Origin: Lindgomyces ingoldianus | Taxonomy: Eukaryota; Ascomycota; Dothideomycetes; Pleosporales; Lindgomycetaceae | DNA length: 64,000 nucleotides | Direction of reading: 5' to 3' | NCBI RefSeq assembly: GCF_010093535.1 | Contig: NW_022985166.1 | Location: 884,537-948,536 of the forward strand | Shown: in pieces, positions 44,527 through 57,544 of the stretch | Layout: each line of letters starts with the position of its first letter | Numbering within the stretch: the stretch's first letter is position 1 | The notes under the pieces: generated by a model | What the model was told of the DNA's origin: nothing | Databases searched by the model: none | What the model saw: the letters and a program-made list of their open reading frames with translations, nothing else | Position numbers and translations under genes: made by a program

Positions 44527-47500
44527 GACGACGGTGTTCGCGGCGGTTAGAAATGGGGACAGATCGGCAGTGATATATCATATGCGATGAGCGGGCACGG
44601 CTGATACAGACACACCGCCCAGTAGATGTGCGACGTCCCTCAACTAGTACGAGCACTCAAGGAGGGTGACGGAGGACCTGGTGATTTGCTTCGGACAAAG
44701 GAAGGCTGATCGAAGACAGCGGCAAGGAGACAGCCAATGAAAAAACGGCGACAGCCGGAAACCGTGCAGGACGGGAAGAAGAGAATGAAGGGAGAATGAA
44801 TGTAACGAGCGACAGTAATAAGGGAAGGTCACCAGTTGCACAACAAAGGCCGCTGGACGAGAGGGTGCGAGGAGGCGCTGGCGGAGGCGGAGGCGGAGGT
44901 GAAGAGGAGAGGGTTCGGGTGGTGGAGGGCTCTTGTTGGCTGTTTGGCGGGCGGACGTAAGCGGGCTAGTCGTGTTTCGAGATCAGCGAACGGGCCAGGG
45001 TCCGCGATGTGTGCCTGAGGACAGAGAAACGGCTGGCGAGTCGACGGAGAGAAGGCTTGCAGCGACAAGGGCACCGTGAAAGAAGCGTTCCTTTGACGAC
45101 GGGCGACGGATGTGACACCTACGAGCGAGGGGCTGCGGTAGATGGAGGTATTATGTCTGTTATCGCAGCTGACAGGCGTCGGCCCCAGGCGGGCGGAACA
45201 AGGAGCAGAGAACACACAGTTGGTTAAAGTGGTACCTGTCTGGGACGCTGGGCTGGAGTTTGCCCTTTATGGCCGCGCCACAGGACTGCCAAATCTATTT
45301 TTGCTGGGGACTCCTTGAGGAGTGTCGTGGTGCCACAACTCTCGTCAAAGCCCCTTCATCTCGGGTCTTCTGTGTCTCTTCATCTATCGCAGTGTGCTTC
45401 CCCATCTTTTTCAACATTGTTATCTGGCTCCTCTCTGGACATGTTGTATCGGCTCCATCTACCGCGCCGCGCTGACCCGGGCAATCTGGCTGTCTTGATC
45501 CTCCTGGCGCCCTGCAGCAGCTCGTCCAGGCCACTGCTCAGCGGCTCGAGGCTCCCCACGCCGTCGATTGGCTGCGTCGGCGCTGGTTAAATGCTGCACT
45601 TTCGCCATATCCTTACCCACAACAGCTACCCCATGCTTGGCCAATATAACGAATTCACTGACACCTTTGCACTTGTTGTTCTTTTGTTCAGCCATGCGGT
45701 GCAGATTTGTGAGGGATTCGAGACAATTACAGCGTTGCATCAGTGCTCACGGCATCGGGCTGAGCGGCGCGCCCGTTGAATGTTAGGCATATCATCTTAA
45801 AACGGTCACTCATATTCAGTGCAAGCAGGACTACCCAATCTCAACGCACGCCACGTTCCTGGATGCCAAATCGTCTTGATGACTAAGTGTCTCAGGCCAA
45901 CAGCCGAGCAAATTCATTCCCAAACCTCTCATTGCGTTTTGTCGGCTCCACTTCTCCCAAACATGTCCTCCGAGTGGCCCGGAGCAGAAACAATCACTGC
46001 AACTAAAATTTGTTGCGTCCAGGCACAGAATCTGTCGCTGACTTCCAGCCTTAGCGCTTGCGTATGCAACACCATGGTGGCACCTGTCTTTCGAGAAATC
46101 TCCTAGCGCGGCCGTATCCGTAACATATTCGTGCAATTTCGCCTTCTCGACCATTCAGAAGCGCATGTCGCCTTCTTTCATGCGATCGAAGAGTCCGTTG
46201 TTGAAAGGCCAGCCCTGTCAGTCGGGGAATTTGCTCGCCAACCGTAAGATCACCATGTGCCTGCAGCACAGCTTCCAACGGGCACTTCTGCAGCCCATGT
46301 GTCTCTTCGAAAAGCATGCAACATGCAGGCTCAAAACACCCGACATTTGCTCATTTCCTTTTTGACAGCCCATCTTTTCGAATTTAAAATGCTGTCAGCA
46401 CAAAACCGTAGTTAAGGAGACGACAGAAGTAGCGAGCGAGACATTGTAACACCCCGGCACGCATCGTCCCAGGTCTTCCTTCTCGCGTTGCTCATCCTAC
46501 CTTGCATGAGCAATGTACGCAAAACGAACTTTGAGGAGGCTGGGCCGATGGTGGTACGAATTAAGCCCAGCTTCTCCGCATTCAACTTTTATATCCTTTG
46601 CCACTTTACGCATTAAGACTTAAAGATATAGGTTCAAGAATCCTGCTAGCTGCCACCTTTGCGACTTCTTCCGATCCATTGCGCAAGCTTCTCGGGGAAT
46701 CTTGCCACAGTGACTCGGCAGATATCACTCAGCGTTGCAGTTGCCTCTAACAGATACATTGAACCCTGCGAATAAAGAATCAGCCGATGTCTATTGTCCA
46801 GCGACGCTCGGAAACCCAGGGAAGATGCTCAACCAACGTGCTCATTTCCCGTATCATTAATCTCACCCTAAATCGGATACGTCGGAATTCCCAACACACG
46901 GCACAGCTTCCACAATCCCCTCTTTCGAGAACCATAAAAGCCAAGTGTTATAGCCGTACCTCCCCTTTTAGCTTCCATCTCAGGAACCTAATCTGCGTTT
47001 GTCCGGATCGCAATTGCCTAGACCATCACCCGTTCTCTATGCCCATATCAGCGTTCCAAAGCCACTGTCTTGGATTCATTTCGTTGTATAATGTTCTCGC
47101 GGCGCAGACGCCTTAGGCTGACAGGTACAGATTAAACATGAATGCATCGCTAATTTGGAAAGGCGCGGGGATTGCGGACCCGTTAGAAACCTCAATTTTC
47201 ATTGAACTTGAGGTGGAGAAGGGAGGAGTTGGAGTGGATCTTCATCGTCCTACGAGGAGTCCGATATCCGCGATTGGGTGGATGAAGAGAATGGTTACGT
47301 ACTCCTGCTTCACTTACCTGAGGCAGAAATTTTGCCTGAGAGCATTCTCTTTTCCAAAAAAAAAAAAATTCAACTTTTCTTTCCTCCAGTATCCATAGTA
47401 TATGTGTGTGCATCTCACGAAATGCTAAGTCTAAGGCAAAAATTGCCACCAGCTTGCTTTGTGCATGATCACCATGTGTAGTCCAAGGGCCTTCCTACCA

Positions 47501-47604
47501 CAGCTAAAACATTCTCCATCAACTGCATTGGCTACTTCAAACCCTTACGCTCAAACCCACACTCTCAAACCATCCATTTCCCAACCACCACTCACGCCAC
47601 CCAT
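44527..47604. other. 3-kb spacer, no gene seen
   Basis: Between the Opy2-like gene and the 3' end of the reducing PKS. Frames of 70-130 codons occur on both strands but are low in complexity or overlap each other antisense, without domains or splice signals that join them. An A-tract lies at 47355-47368. Confidence 0.45.
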
Positions 47605-50600
47605 CTACGTTCTCCCACTCCTAACCCTAGCACACAGCTCCACCGCCAACCTCCTCACCGTCAGATTCCCCGCTAACAACTGCTGAAATGGCAAATCCAA
47701 TCCAAACTCTCTGAATACCCAATTCCTAAACTCCGCACCAATCATACTATCGAGTCCAAAACCAGCCAAACTCCTCTCACTGCCTTGAATTTCCTCCACA
47801 CTAATCATCAACAGCCTCGATAGCCGCTGCACAAGACACGCCTCTACCGCTGCAACAGCATCACTGTCGGACACGCATGATTGCAACACAGAGAGAATGC
47901 TGCAGGCTCCAGGTCCAGATGAGGTAGTTGAATGAGATGAGAAAGCCGCGATCGCAGCATTCAAGCTACGTAAACGCGGATCCAACATCCAACTCACATC
48001 TGTCTTTGCAGCTTTAATCGATTTCGCAAGTTCTGAGGGCTGCAGGCCTGCGATGAGATGATCAATTTCTTCGTCCAGCGCCTCAGCCGGCATCATTGCG
48101 ATCTCGAAGGCCTTTAGCATGGCGGCTTCATCGATACATGCCATTCCTCTCCGCCGAATCGAGGCTTCGATTTCGGGGTTCTCGGCGATGTAGCCGAGGC
48201 CTGTGATGGCGGGGAGGATGAGGGACGTTGCGGGGAGGGAGTTTGCGCGGCGGTGGCGGGCAAGGGTGTCGAGGAAGGCGTTTGCTGTCGTGATGATTAA
48301 TCTCGATATCAATTTGAATCCTGAAATTGGGTTTGGGATTATCTTTGGGGGAAGGGGAAACTTACCGGCAGCGTAATTGGACTGACCCGAAGCACCAAGC
48401 GTTGCTGCAATCGAGCTCGTCATAACGAAGAAATCTACCTCGTCCGGTTGAGAGAATATTTCGTGTAGGACGAGCGAGCCGGCGACTTTTGGCGAGAGAA
48501 CTTGGTGCCAGGAGGAGATTGTCATGTTGTGGAAGAATGTATCCTACAAGACGCCGTCAGTGTTATTTCTAAAATAAAATAATAATAATAATAAGGCACC
48601 TCGATGTCGGCATCGAATGAAGAAAGCAATGATAAAAAATCCATCCAACTTACCCTCAATACTACCGCCGCATTAACAACCCCTTTGACAGGATACCGTG
48701 CATCTATCGTTGCTACCGCACTTTTCACACCCTCTTTATCCGCCACATCAGCCCGAAGGACTTGGACATGAACCCCCATATTTCTTATCTCAGCAACCAA
48801 ATCCCTTGCCTCAGTCTTATCATCCCCACTGCGTGACAAAAATGCCAGGTGTTTCGCGCCTCGCGAAATCATCCACGTTGTCAGGCTTCTGCCCAGGCCA
48901 CCTAGGCAGCCGACTAGAAGGTACGTTGCTCGGTTTGAGAAGAGGAGGGAGTGGCGGCGAGGTTGGACCGGAAATGATGATTCAAGGGAGTATCTTACAA
49001 TCATTTTACCTTGGCCTATTTCTGATGGCATGAGACGCATAGCTTCGGTAATCTCCTCTGGCGATTTTTGAAGAAGGGGAGAGATGGGCTGGATCATTCC
49101 TGAGGCTTGGAGGTCCGCGCATCTTTTCAGAAGCCTGAAACAGTCAGAGAGACAGAAATTAATCTTAGGAGACGGTGGTGAACTTACTTTGCCAATAACT
49201 GAGGTTTGAAACGATATAAATCCCTCAGATCAAATGTGAATGTTGAGTTGTGCTGGGTGGCCACCACCGTCTGGAAAACTGATGACTGTGAGTGCTTTCC
49301 GGACGCGATAACTCTCCCGAACGGTGCCATGTTCCTGCAACATTCTTCCACGAGATAAATATCCGCAGATGTCGAGCGTAGCACTACATCCACGCCTTTG
49401 CCAGCGGTCAAGTTTTGGAGACTACATCCAACGTCGTCTTGTCCGGCAATGACAATGCCTTTGTATTCTCGTCCCGAGGTCTGCAGGAAAGCGGCAGTAT
49501 CGCTGGACTTGGTGATGACAATGACATCTGCTTTATGGAGGCTACATACGTCCATCGCAGCAAGACCAACAGAACCGCATCCATCGATGATAGCTACTAT
49601 TTCTCCAGGCTCAAGCCGTGCGAGGTCTTCGAGAGCATATAGAGCGGTAGCATAAGCAGCAGGTATTGTAGCCATCTGCTCGAAGCCTTGTTCGGCAGGG
49701 ATGCTCTGAATTAGATCATACCGGGTCCGCTGGAGGGTCGCCATGGTATCAAAAGCAAAGCCGAATACTCTATCCCCGATCTTGACTTCCCTCGGTACCA
49801 GAGAACCAAGGTGAGTAATAATACCAGCAATTTCATGGCTGAAACTAGAGGATGCATCCGAGCCAGCGGTGACATCCGCATCTTCTTTATTCAGTCCTAT
49901 AGCACGGACTTCGATTTCTATTTCTTCTGCTCCTAGGGGTTCCGTGACTCGGTCGTCGTGCTGGAATATAATCTTACCGGATCGCACCTCTCCTCGTAGT
50001 GGCGGTACATCTTTCAACCGCATAGCCTTCAGCTCTTGGGCACCATTCACAAATCTGTCATTGATGCTTGCGGCTGGCAGAAGCCGACCGATATACACAA
50101 CACCATCATCAATGCAGTATTCGGTTTCTCTAGTGCCATTATTCAACGCCCAGCGCTCCACAATATCCGTAAGAATCTCAAACAGCCGTTCCTCTGAATG
50201 GGGAGCAGTGTCAATGTCCACAGTCACAAGGTCGAGGAGTTGATTCTCATTTCTCACAACCCGAGCCCAGCCTTGTGTCATGCCGTATTCGGGACGCTCA
50301 CCTTTAAGCAATCCACCAGATGTAACCCAAGCAATCGAAGAGATCCCGTCGGTAAACCGTTGGAGAGCTTGGAGTTCGTCTTCAGTTATGGATGTGAACA
50401 AGGGGCTTTCAAGTTCCGCGAGCGAGATGATGAGCTCCCCCGGTGTAGGAACGGCCATGGCGATCGCGTCGGATCGTATGGTAAAGCCAGCACGTTCGAG
50501 CACTAGAGCTAGCTTGGTCTGGAAAGGCGTCGGAAAGTGGCGATATACCTGAGGTGCTATTATTAGCCACGCTAATAAATATTCCCAGAAAGACTTACCA

Positions 50601-53600
50601 GGAGAATATTTCGGGTTGTTATTGCAGGTGCATCTATGATCGGAGGTGGACTACCGTTTACGGGTTGATTCAAGGTTTCAGCAGGTCTGCAAACCGTAAT
50701 ATGATTTCCGTCAAATTGAAAAGAATGAAGCTCGCAGTACCGTGATGAAGCTAAAGGTCGGGATTCTTTGATTTAATTCAGCTACAACGCGACTCAAGAT
50801 ATGATAGGAGACCAGGGGAAGCCTACGTTCTTCTTCACTGATAACTAGTAGATAGCCACTGGAGTCCAGGGCCGGTTCGAGGGTATTTGCCATATCTGGC
50901 CAAATTCTTGTGCCATTTGCAAGCTGCGGTCCAACATTGTGAGCATTCTTCTCAGCTAAAACCAAAAGATCAAAGCTGCCCAGCTCAGCTAGCTGTTGGG
51001 CGACATTTGATGTAAGATCCAGCAGGCATAAGTTATGGTGCATTTCGGATTTATCTTTTTCTTGGAGGCTCTTGAGTTCATCATGCGAGGTTGCTATAAC
51101 TGTGATTTTCGGGGTTGACCTAGCCCTCCATAGATTATCCAAAAATTCTGTCCCAGTGACGAGAATTCGGAGGGACGCGTTCTTGTGAGTAAATAGATCT
51201 ACGAGGCCACTTGTGGTAAACTGTGATAAACAGCTAGCATCGGCTGTATAGCGGAGGTAGTCGACGTCCATCTTCCAATCTAGCTTTGCATATAGATCTC
51301 CTTGAGAATTGTGGAAGTCTGAGGGCAAGGCGGCTTCGTAGGAAAGGCACCGAACGCCGGAGAAATCCGCCACTAGTTCACCATCATGACTGACGAGTTG
51401 GGCATGGCAAGAAAAGGCCCTGTTCCCTCCTTGAGACATCCAGGATCGAACGCTCGCAGAGGGATTGTTGAGTTGGTGAGGAGCGGGTGGCCATATGGAA
51501 ACTTCATAAAAGTGGGTAAGCACGGTACCGCAAGCGACGTCGTCTATCTTTCCAGCGTAAATGGCGACGATGAATAGTTGGAGAGAGGAATCAATGCAGG
51601 AAGGATGAAGTACATAACGTGATTCGTTAAGCATCATGCCGCAATCTCGCTTGATTGTCATGTCCGACGAGGCTACGTGCGACCTTCCGTCAGTGTTAAT
51701 GACCGTAGCACCTTGGAAGGTTGAACCAAAGTCGAAGCCTAGGGTGCGTAATTTTTCGTTCCACGTTCGATAAGCTGATTTGAGCGGCAGTGGTGGGAGT
51801 GGTGATGGTGCCTGGCCTGGGGGAAATCAGCAACAAACAATCTATTGCCTTCTGCATAGGATGGACAGGTCTCCCACCTCGGTTGCGTATGTTGATACCA
51901 ATCTTTCCAGTAGCGTGTTCTTTCCATTCTCCATGTGAGAAAGAGCTCACAGCGAACAGGTACCAGTGGCCTTTGCGAGAATCTCTGATCGAGTCCGACT
52001 TTAAATGGGAATGTCGTAATGTGAAGAGAGTTTCTACCCCCTCCTCAGTGTCTGGTATTACAAGAGCAGACGCAATCGTCACGTCTCTTATGGTATATCC
52101 GCAGATGGTAAGAGGCTCGGAGAGGTAGAAATTAGCTTGTGTGGCTGCCTCAATTGCCATAGCAAAGTAACCAGCAGCCGGAAAGACAGATTCTGCACCC
52201 AGCTAAAGTGGAAGTTAGCCAAAGGATTTTGCGCATCAGCCAGGAGATATTCCACCTACCGAATGATGTCTCAGCCATGGCAAGTCTTTGTGTCTTAGAA
52301 TATTGCGCCAGACTGGGTCCAAGGTGGTTGTCCCGAGGACCTTCCTCCCGAGAATGTCATGGCGAGGATTGGGTGCGAACCTGTGTTCTTTGCTATGTCT
52401 CCCCTCGGCCTGTAGAGTTTTCGTGTAGTTCCACTTGTAAGGTGGTAGATCGACTAACAGCGTCCCACGTTTTGTTAAAATTGTTTCATCTTTTCCATGG
52501 ATCTCGAGACTTGTGACTGCTTTCAGATCAATAGGGGCATTTCGAGTCCACAGATTACCGGCCAACTTCAGCAGCGCTGTACAGTCGTCTTCTTTACGCT
52601 TTAAAGTCGATAGGTACTCAACCTGATGATGATTTGCCTTGGCAAAAATTTGGCGCATAGGCCCTGAAAAGGTAGAATGAGGTCCAATCTCGACTACAAT
52701 GTTTACTTTCGGATGATCTACGAGCATCTTCTGAATTGCTTGGCTGAATAGAACTGGGCTGGTCAAATTTTGGCACCAATATTCGTTATCCAGCTGTTCA
52801 GGAGTCGCTGAGCAACCGTGGACAGTCGAGAACATTACTGCTGCCGGTTTCCGTTGGAGTCCAACTAAGGTTTTTCGTTCTAGTTGAAGGTAAGGCAGAT
52901 ATCTTGCAGCGACACTCTTCATGTGGTGCGAGTGGTAGGCTTGGCCACCCGTCTTGACGATCCTGGCGAAGACGCTGGATGAATCTAGCGTTGCTTTCAA
53001 TTCTTGAATTGCGTCTGCGTCTCCACTGACTGTGGAGCTATGTGGTGAATTGTGGCAGGCAACCACTAAGCGGTGTTGATAATTTTCCATGTATTCTTGA
53101 AGTTGATCTGCTCCTAAGCCTACTGCAAGCATGGCCCCTGGCCAGCTTGACGTAGATACTGCTTTTCCACGATAGTATGCGATTACGATGGCCTCTCGCG
53201 CGGTAATATATCCCGCGGAGAATGCAGCCGCAATTTCACCTGCTGGTATTTAGCCTTATCCTAAGCTCAAGATTGCCAGCAAATACCGGAGGAATGGCCG
53301 ACCGTAGCAACTGGCGTAACACCCCATCGTTTCAACAAAGTGACCAATGCAATCTGAATGGCTGTGCAGAGAGGCTGCGAAAGCTCAGGCTTAGAGATCT
53401 GACTAGTACCTTCTGGCTCCAGCAAGGAGGCTATGAAGATGATATTTAGTGGGGTCTTCGCTTGGGTAGGGTAAAATACCTTCGATAGACCATGTCGGTG
53501 GGTGAAAGAGATTGGTCAGGCAGCTATCAAGCTCGCGGATTGTGGCAAGAAAAGATGGATATGCAGAAAGAAGGAGTGTCCCCATTTGCGCCCACTGTGC

Positions 53601-55563
53601 GCCCTGGCCTATGGCAGGTGAGTACCGCAATTAGATCTTTGGGGCCTTCACTTACCAGTGAATGCGAATGCAATTACACTCTCACGTTCGAGATTGAAGA
53701 TGTTAGCTGGCGTAACGCTCAGATCTGACTCATAATGATGCTCTCGACAAACTGTGAAAGTGCGGCACTTGTGAACGGGACGCCTATTGGCCAAAGTATG
53801 AGCGATATCAAAGAGTCTAGCTTTGTTGTACACCTTTTTGTAGATTTCCAGGTTTCCCTTTAAGGTTTGCTGGTCATGCGCCGAGAATACGAGGAGGTGG
53901 GCTCGGTCTTTACCTTCGGGATGAAAGCCATTTTGGAGTCCTTCATTTGAAAGACTAAGGGCTCGGCAAGCATGATAGTCGGGCAGGATGGACTTGACGC
54001 TTTCGAGGACTACATGGCCATTCGTTCCACCATAGCCAAAGGCGTTCACACCAACTCTCTGCACGGGTAAAAAGGATGGAAAGGGTGTTGGCTCTGTAAC
54101 GACCTTCACGTTAAGCGTGTCCCATTGAACTAAAATTTGGCTTAGTGATGTTTCGTCATCGCCACCAGTCTTGTGACTCACTATTCTTATTCAATGTATT
54201 AATACCTGCAGTTGGTGGTATGATGCCATTTTCCAAAGCTAGTACAGCTTTTATGATCGTGCAAATACTGCTCGCTGCCTCGCTATGTCCAATATTTGGT
54301 TTGACCTATCTATACTTAGCTAGATCGAGTAGGAAAATATTGAATACAGCTAATTGCTGGAAAAAGAACATACACTTCCGATTAGGATTGGATCTTCCCT
54401 ATCAGACTGGCTCCTCATCGCCATAGAGACCGCACGCACTTCAATTGGATCTCCAGTTTGGGTGCCGGTTCCATGGCATTCGATATAGCTTGTGTATCGT
54501 GGGTCGAGATTTGCAAGTCGATGTGCTTTAGTAATTACGTCCACCTGCCCTTGGAGACTCGGGAAGGTAATTCCATTGTCGGAATGTCGTCCATTACTTT
54601 CATCAGGTCAGCTTTCTGACTTAGATGAGGAGGTTAGACTTACGCATTGGTTGCAACCGACCGGATCACTGCTCGAACAGGGTTTCCATCCCTTAAGGCC
54701 GCGCTCAAGCTCTTGATATATAAGGCGCCGACAGCTTCTGCACGGCCATATCCATCTGCAGCCTCATCAAAAGTATGGCACGTAGAGGTAGGAGACAGCA
54801 CCCCTAATTTAGCAGTGTTCATGTGTTGGTCAACCGTCAATATCAAATTGGCTCCTCCGACCACGGCCCCTTCGCACTCGCCACGAGCGATTGCCGAGCA
54901 CGCACTATCCAGAGCATACATAGAGGAGGAGCACGCCGTGTTGATAAGAACACTTTAGAAATAAGCCGAATTGGTATGTCGAAGGCACGAGATAACAACA
55001 AACCTAGGGCCTTTCAGATCAAACACATGACTGATTCTATTACCAAGAATACCGGGGTCTATTCCTGTAGTTGCATAGGAGTGTCGAAAGTCGGGTTCCT
55101 TTAAAGCTATCTGCTGAAAATCGCTCGTGAAAGAAGCAACAAAGCATCCTGTAACCTGTTGGGCTACTTCCTTCAAGGTGGAGCCGCTATTTTCGAATGC
55201 CTCATAAACAACCTCCAAGAGCTTCCGTTGCTGAGGATCCATCCACATGGCCTCTATTGGGGAGATCCTGAAAAGAGTTGGGTCAAAGTCTTCTGGATTC
55301 TCATCGAGGAAATAACCGCCAGGAATGTTGAAACTCCCAGGGCGGTCATTGTCTTGATGGTAATGAGCGTCTATATTGAATCGGGATGATGGCACTTTTG
55401 GTGTATTGACGATTTTCTTTGACATGATCAATGCCCACAACTGGGCACCAGACTTGATTCCCCCGGGGAGGTGACACCCTAATCACAGGGTTAAGATATG
55501 TAAAACACAATCGGTGTGGATTCTATTAGACGGACCTATGCCGATAATGGCAATTGGTTCCAT
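47605..55563 (-). CDS. Highly reducing polyketide synthase, KS-AT-DH-(degenerate MT)-ER-KR-ACP
   Basis: Iterative type I PKS making a reduced polyketide chain; 2351 residues in my 16-exon model (55563-55536, 55478-55004, 54952-54644, 54596-54374, 54305-54206, 54129-53656, 53608-53480, 53430-53287, 53239-52260, 52202-51878, 51816-50736, 50686-50599, 50548-49188, 49134-48654, 48543-48366, 48284-47605). Active sites: KS NTACSSS (Cys ~174), [23 protein letters not shown] (Ser ~626); [18 protein letters not shown] (His ~953); a methyltransferase-like stretch whose SAM motif reads [10 protein letters not shown] (~1278) and looks dead; ER with GCGSVG (~1773); [12 protein letters not shown] (~1982) and Tyr in GQSNYAAG (~2122); ACP FGLDSM (Ser ~2305). 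It has no release domain, so a partner or hydrolase elsewhere is expected. One junction (51816-50736 to 50686) needs a GC donor or an indel; see findings. Confidence 0.9.
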
Positions 55564-56449
55564 TTTGCAGGCTGAGGGCGGCGCGAGAATGAAAGTCGAA
55601 GAGCGAAAACTGATATACTGGCTATCGACAAGTGATAGCACATCGTTCAAGATGTACCGCCTAGTTATGGCCTAGGAGCTAGAGTTTGAGAGGAGATTCC
55701 CTCCAAGCTAACGTGACAGCATCATGTTGAAAGGATTCCGACAAGCTTGGCCAATTGCTCGAGCTCTCGATCGCCGCGTTTGTTGTCTCGTATTGCGGAA
55801 CGGGGCGAGGCTCGGGACACCATATGGTCTGGAACACAAGTTGAATATAACATCGCGCTGGATTCGGGCGTTGCGAAATTCGATTTAGGAACGGGATGGT
55901 GGGAGGATTGATGATGGTGTGCAGGTGGCCCGATGGAAACCTCGCGCGAAAGCCAAATGCGGTTAGTCTATAGCGTCGGCTATAGATTGGATAGGAGCCT
56001 GAATGTCGGTGGTTCGTAACCCCCCTTACCCGTCTTCCTTGAAAAAGTGTCGTGTAATATCACTGTGGCGCCTGTTTACCCCATCCTCCCGCAGGTGAGA
56101 GAATATGAAAGATATCACGGTGTATAACGATTGGGTCCCGGACCTTGCCATGTCCGACTATCTCACATTTGCAAGAACGACGGAGGAACTTCATCCTTCA
56201 CCCTTGACGCTACCCGTATCAAGTGGGTCATGGGAATTGCAGATTACAATCGAGAAACGGACTTCGGGGACAATGATCAGAATCCATGGAAATCAAACGA
56301 CCAGCTGCTTCCCGCCGCGAGAGGAGGCAAGGTGTCTTGGTCTTCTGGTGGTCGCAAAGACACTCCTACCCACCATTTTTTCTGTTCTTTAGAGTGACTT
56401 TCAAGACACCCAGAAGCTCTCCTTTACTTTGAACCCGTTTCTGCTTAAT
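55564..56449. promoter_or_regulatory. Divergent promoter of the reducing PKS and the rhodopsin-like gene
   Basis: The two genes point away from each other, so this 0.9-kb stretch should carry both promoters. A plus-strand frame at 56105-56392 has no recognisable content. No regulator gene is present. Confidence 0.45.
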
Positions 56450-57544
56450 ATGGGCCACTCGTTGCCCGCCTCTACCTTCCCTCCCGGATATTTCGAAGAA
56501 GATGTCTCACAGCGAACATTGGGGACGGCAATCGCCTTTATCGTCCTCGAGATCAGCGTTGTGACCCTACGAGTGATTTCGCGAAGGCTTGTTAGAGCTC
56601 CTTTTGGAATGGATGACATGTTGATCTTCCCGGCGTTGTTGTTCTGTCTTGGTTTATGCGCTCTCGCCATTGGTAAGTTAGAGGGACCATGTTCGAGGCA
56701 GATCCTGGATTGGGGAATTTGTATGCTTACGGCCCATAGTGGAAACAAAAATTGCAGGCATCGGTCGGCATCTGGATGTTCTTCTAGTCACCAATCCTGC
56801 CGCCATCGTCCACTGGGCCAAATGCGGATATGCCATTGAGGAACTGTATTGCACTGCTGTAGTTTTTCCAAAGCTGTCCATCCTCTCGTCTTATTTGCGA
56901 ATATTTAGGACGAAGTCTTACCGTGTGACTGCCTACGTCCTTGCAGCAATCATTACTGCGAACGGAATTGCAGGAGTCGTCACGTCCCTTAACTCCTGTC
57001 GTCCATTTTCGATTAGATATGAGCGTCCTGCAGAAGAAGACCTCTACTGCATCAAAATTGTGGATTTCTGGCGTTGGATCAGTTTTCCAAACATTCTTAC
57101 GGACGTAATTATGCTCGTATTGCCTCTTCCTGTAGTCTGGAGTCTACATGTCTCGAGAAAGGATAAACTCGCTCTTACCTTGATATTTCTCACTGGGGGC
57201 ATGTGAGTAGTCCTCTAGGAGAGGTGAAATTTGACTTACTAACCTTAAGCAGAGGACTGGTAACGTCTATTATTCGGTTTGCAATATTCTTTGACGTCTC
57301 CGCGCTCAAGGATGGAACGTTCGTCAGTGCGGAATTGGCCACTTGGTCTCTTGTAGAGCCAGGAATCTATTTACTTGCGGCATGCCTTCCAACGCTTCGA
57401 CCACTCGTCCTTAAGCTAGCCACTGGGCTTCATACAGTTAAAGAGGTTTCAGGAGGTAGCATGCCAAACAGTATCCCGCTGGAGTGGCGTCAAAGCAGGC
57501 CACATGACCAAAGGAGTGATGAGGATAGCATACTTCGTAACTGA
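56450..57544 (+). CDS. Seven-TM fungal rhodopsin-domain (PTH11/SatE-like) protein
   Basis: Integral membrane protein of 325 residues, exons 56450-56672, 56740-57202 and 57253-57544; introns of 67 and 50 nt, the second with a TTACTAACC branch site. Hydrophobic spans occur in the expected fungal rhodopsin-domain order (TAIAFIVLEISVVTLRVISR, DDMLIFPALLFCLGLCALAI, the ELYCTAVVFPKLSILSSYLRIF motif, VTAYVLAAIITANGIAGVV, FPNILTDVIMLVLPLPVVWSL, LALTLIFLTGG, and LVTSIIRFAIFF). The D-D motif after the second helix start (GMDD) and the LPLPVVW block are typical. Such proteins often lie next to PKS genes, where their role is unclear (sensor, or membrane-bound helper). It diverges from the reducing PKS. 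Confidence 0.82.

Noticed and set aside
44829..45215. A 128-codon minus frame with Ala/Ser/Arg-rich sequence
   Set aside because: Composition follows local GC-rich repeats; no domain, and the opposite strand is equally open.
46051..47398. Frames of 80-110 codons on both strands
   Set aside because: None has conserved motifs or splice partners; most likely chance frames.
56105..56392. A 95-codon frame between the HR-PKS and rhodopsin-like genes
   Set aside because: No recognisable motif; competing frames are open over the same stretch.
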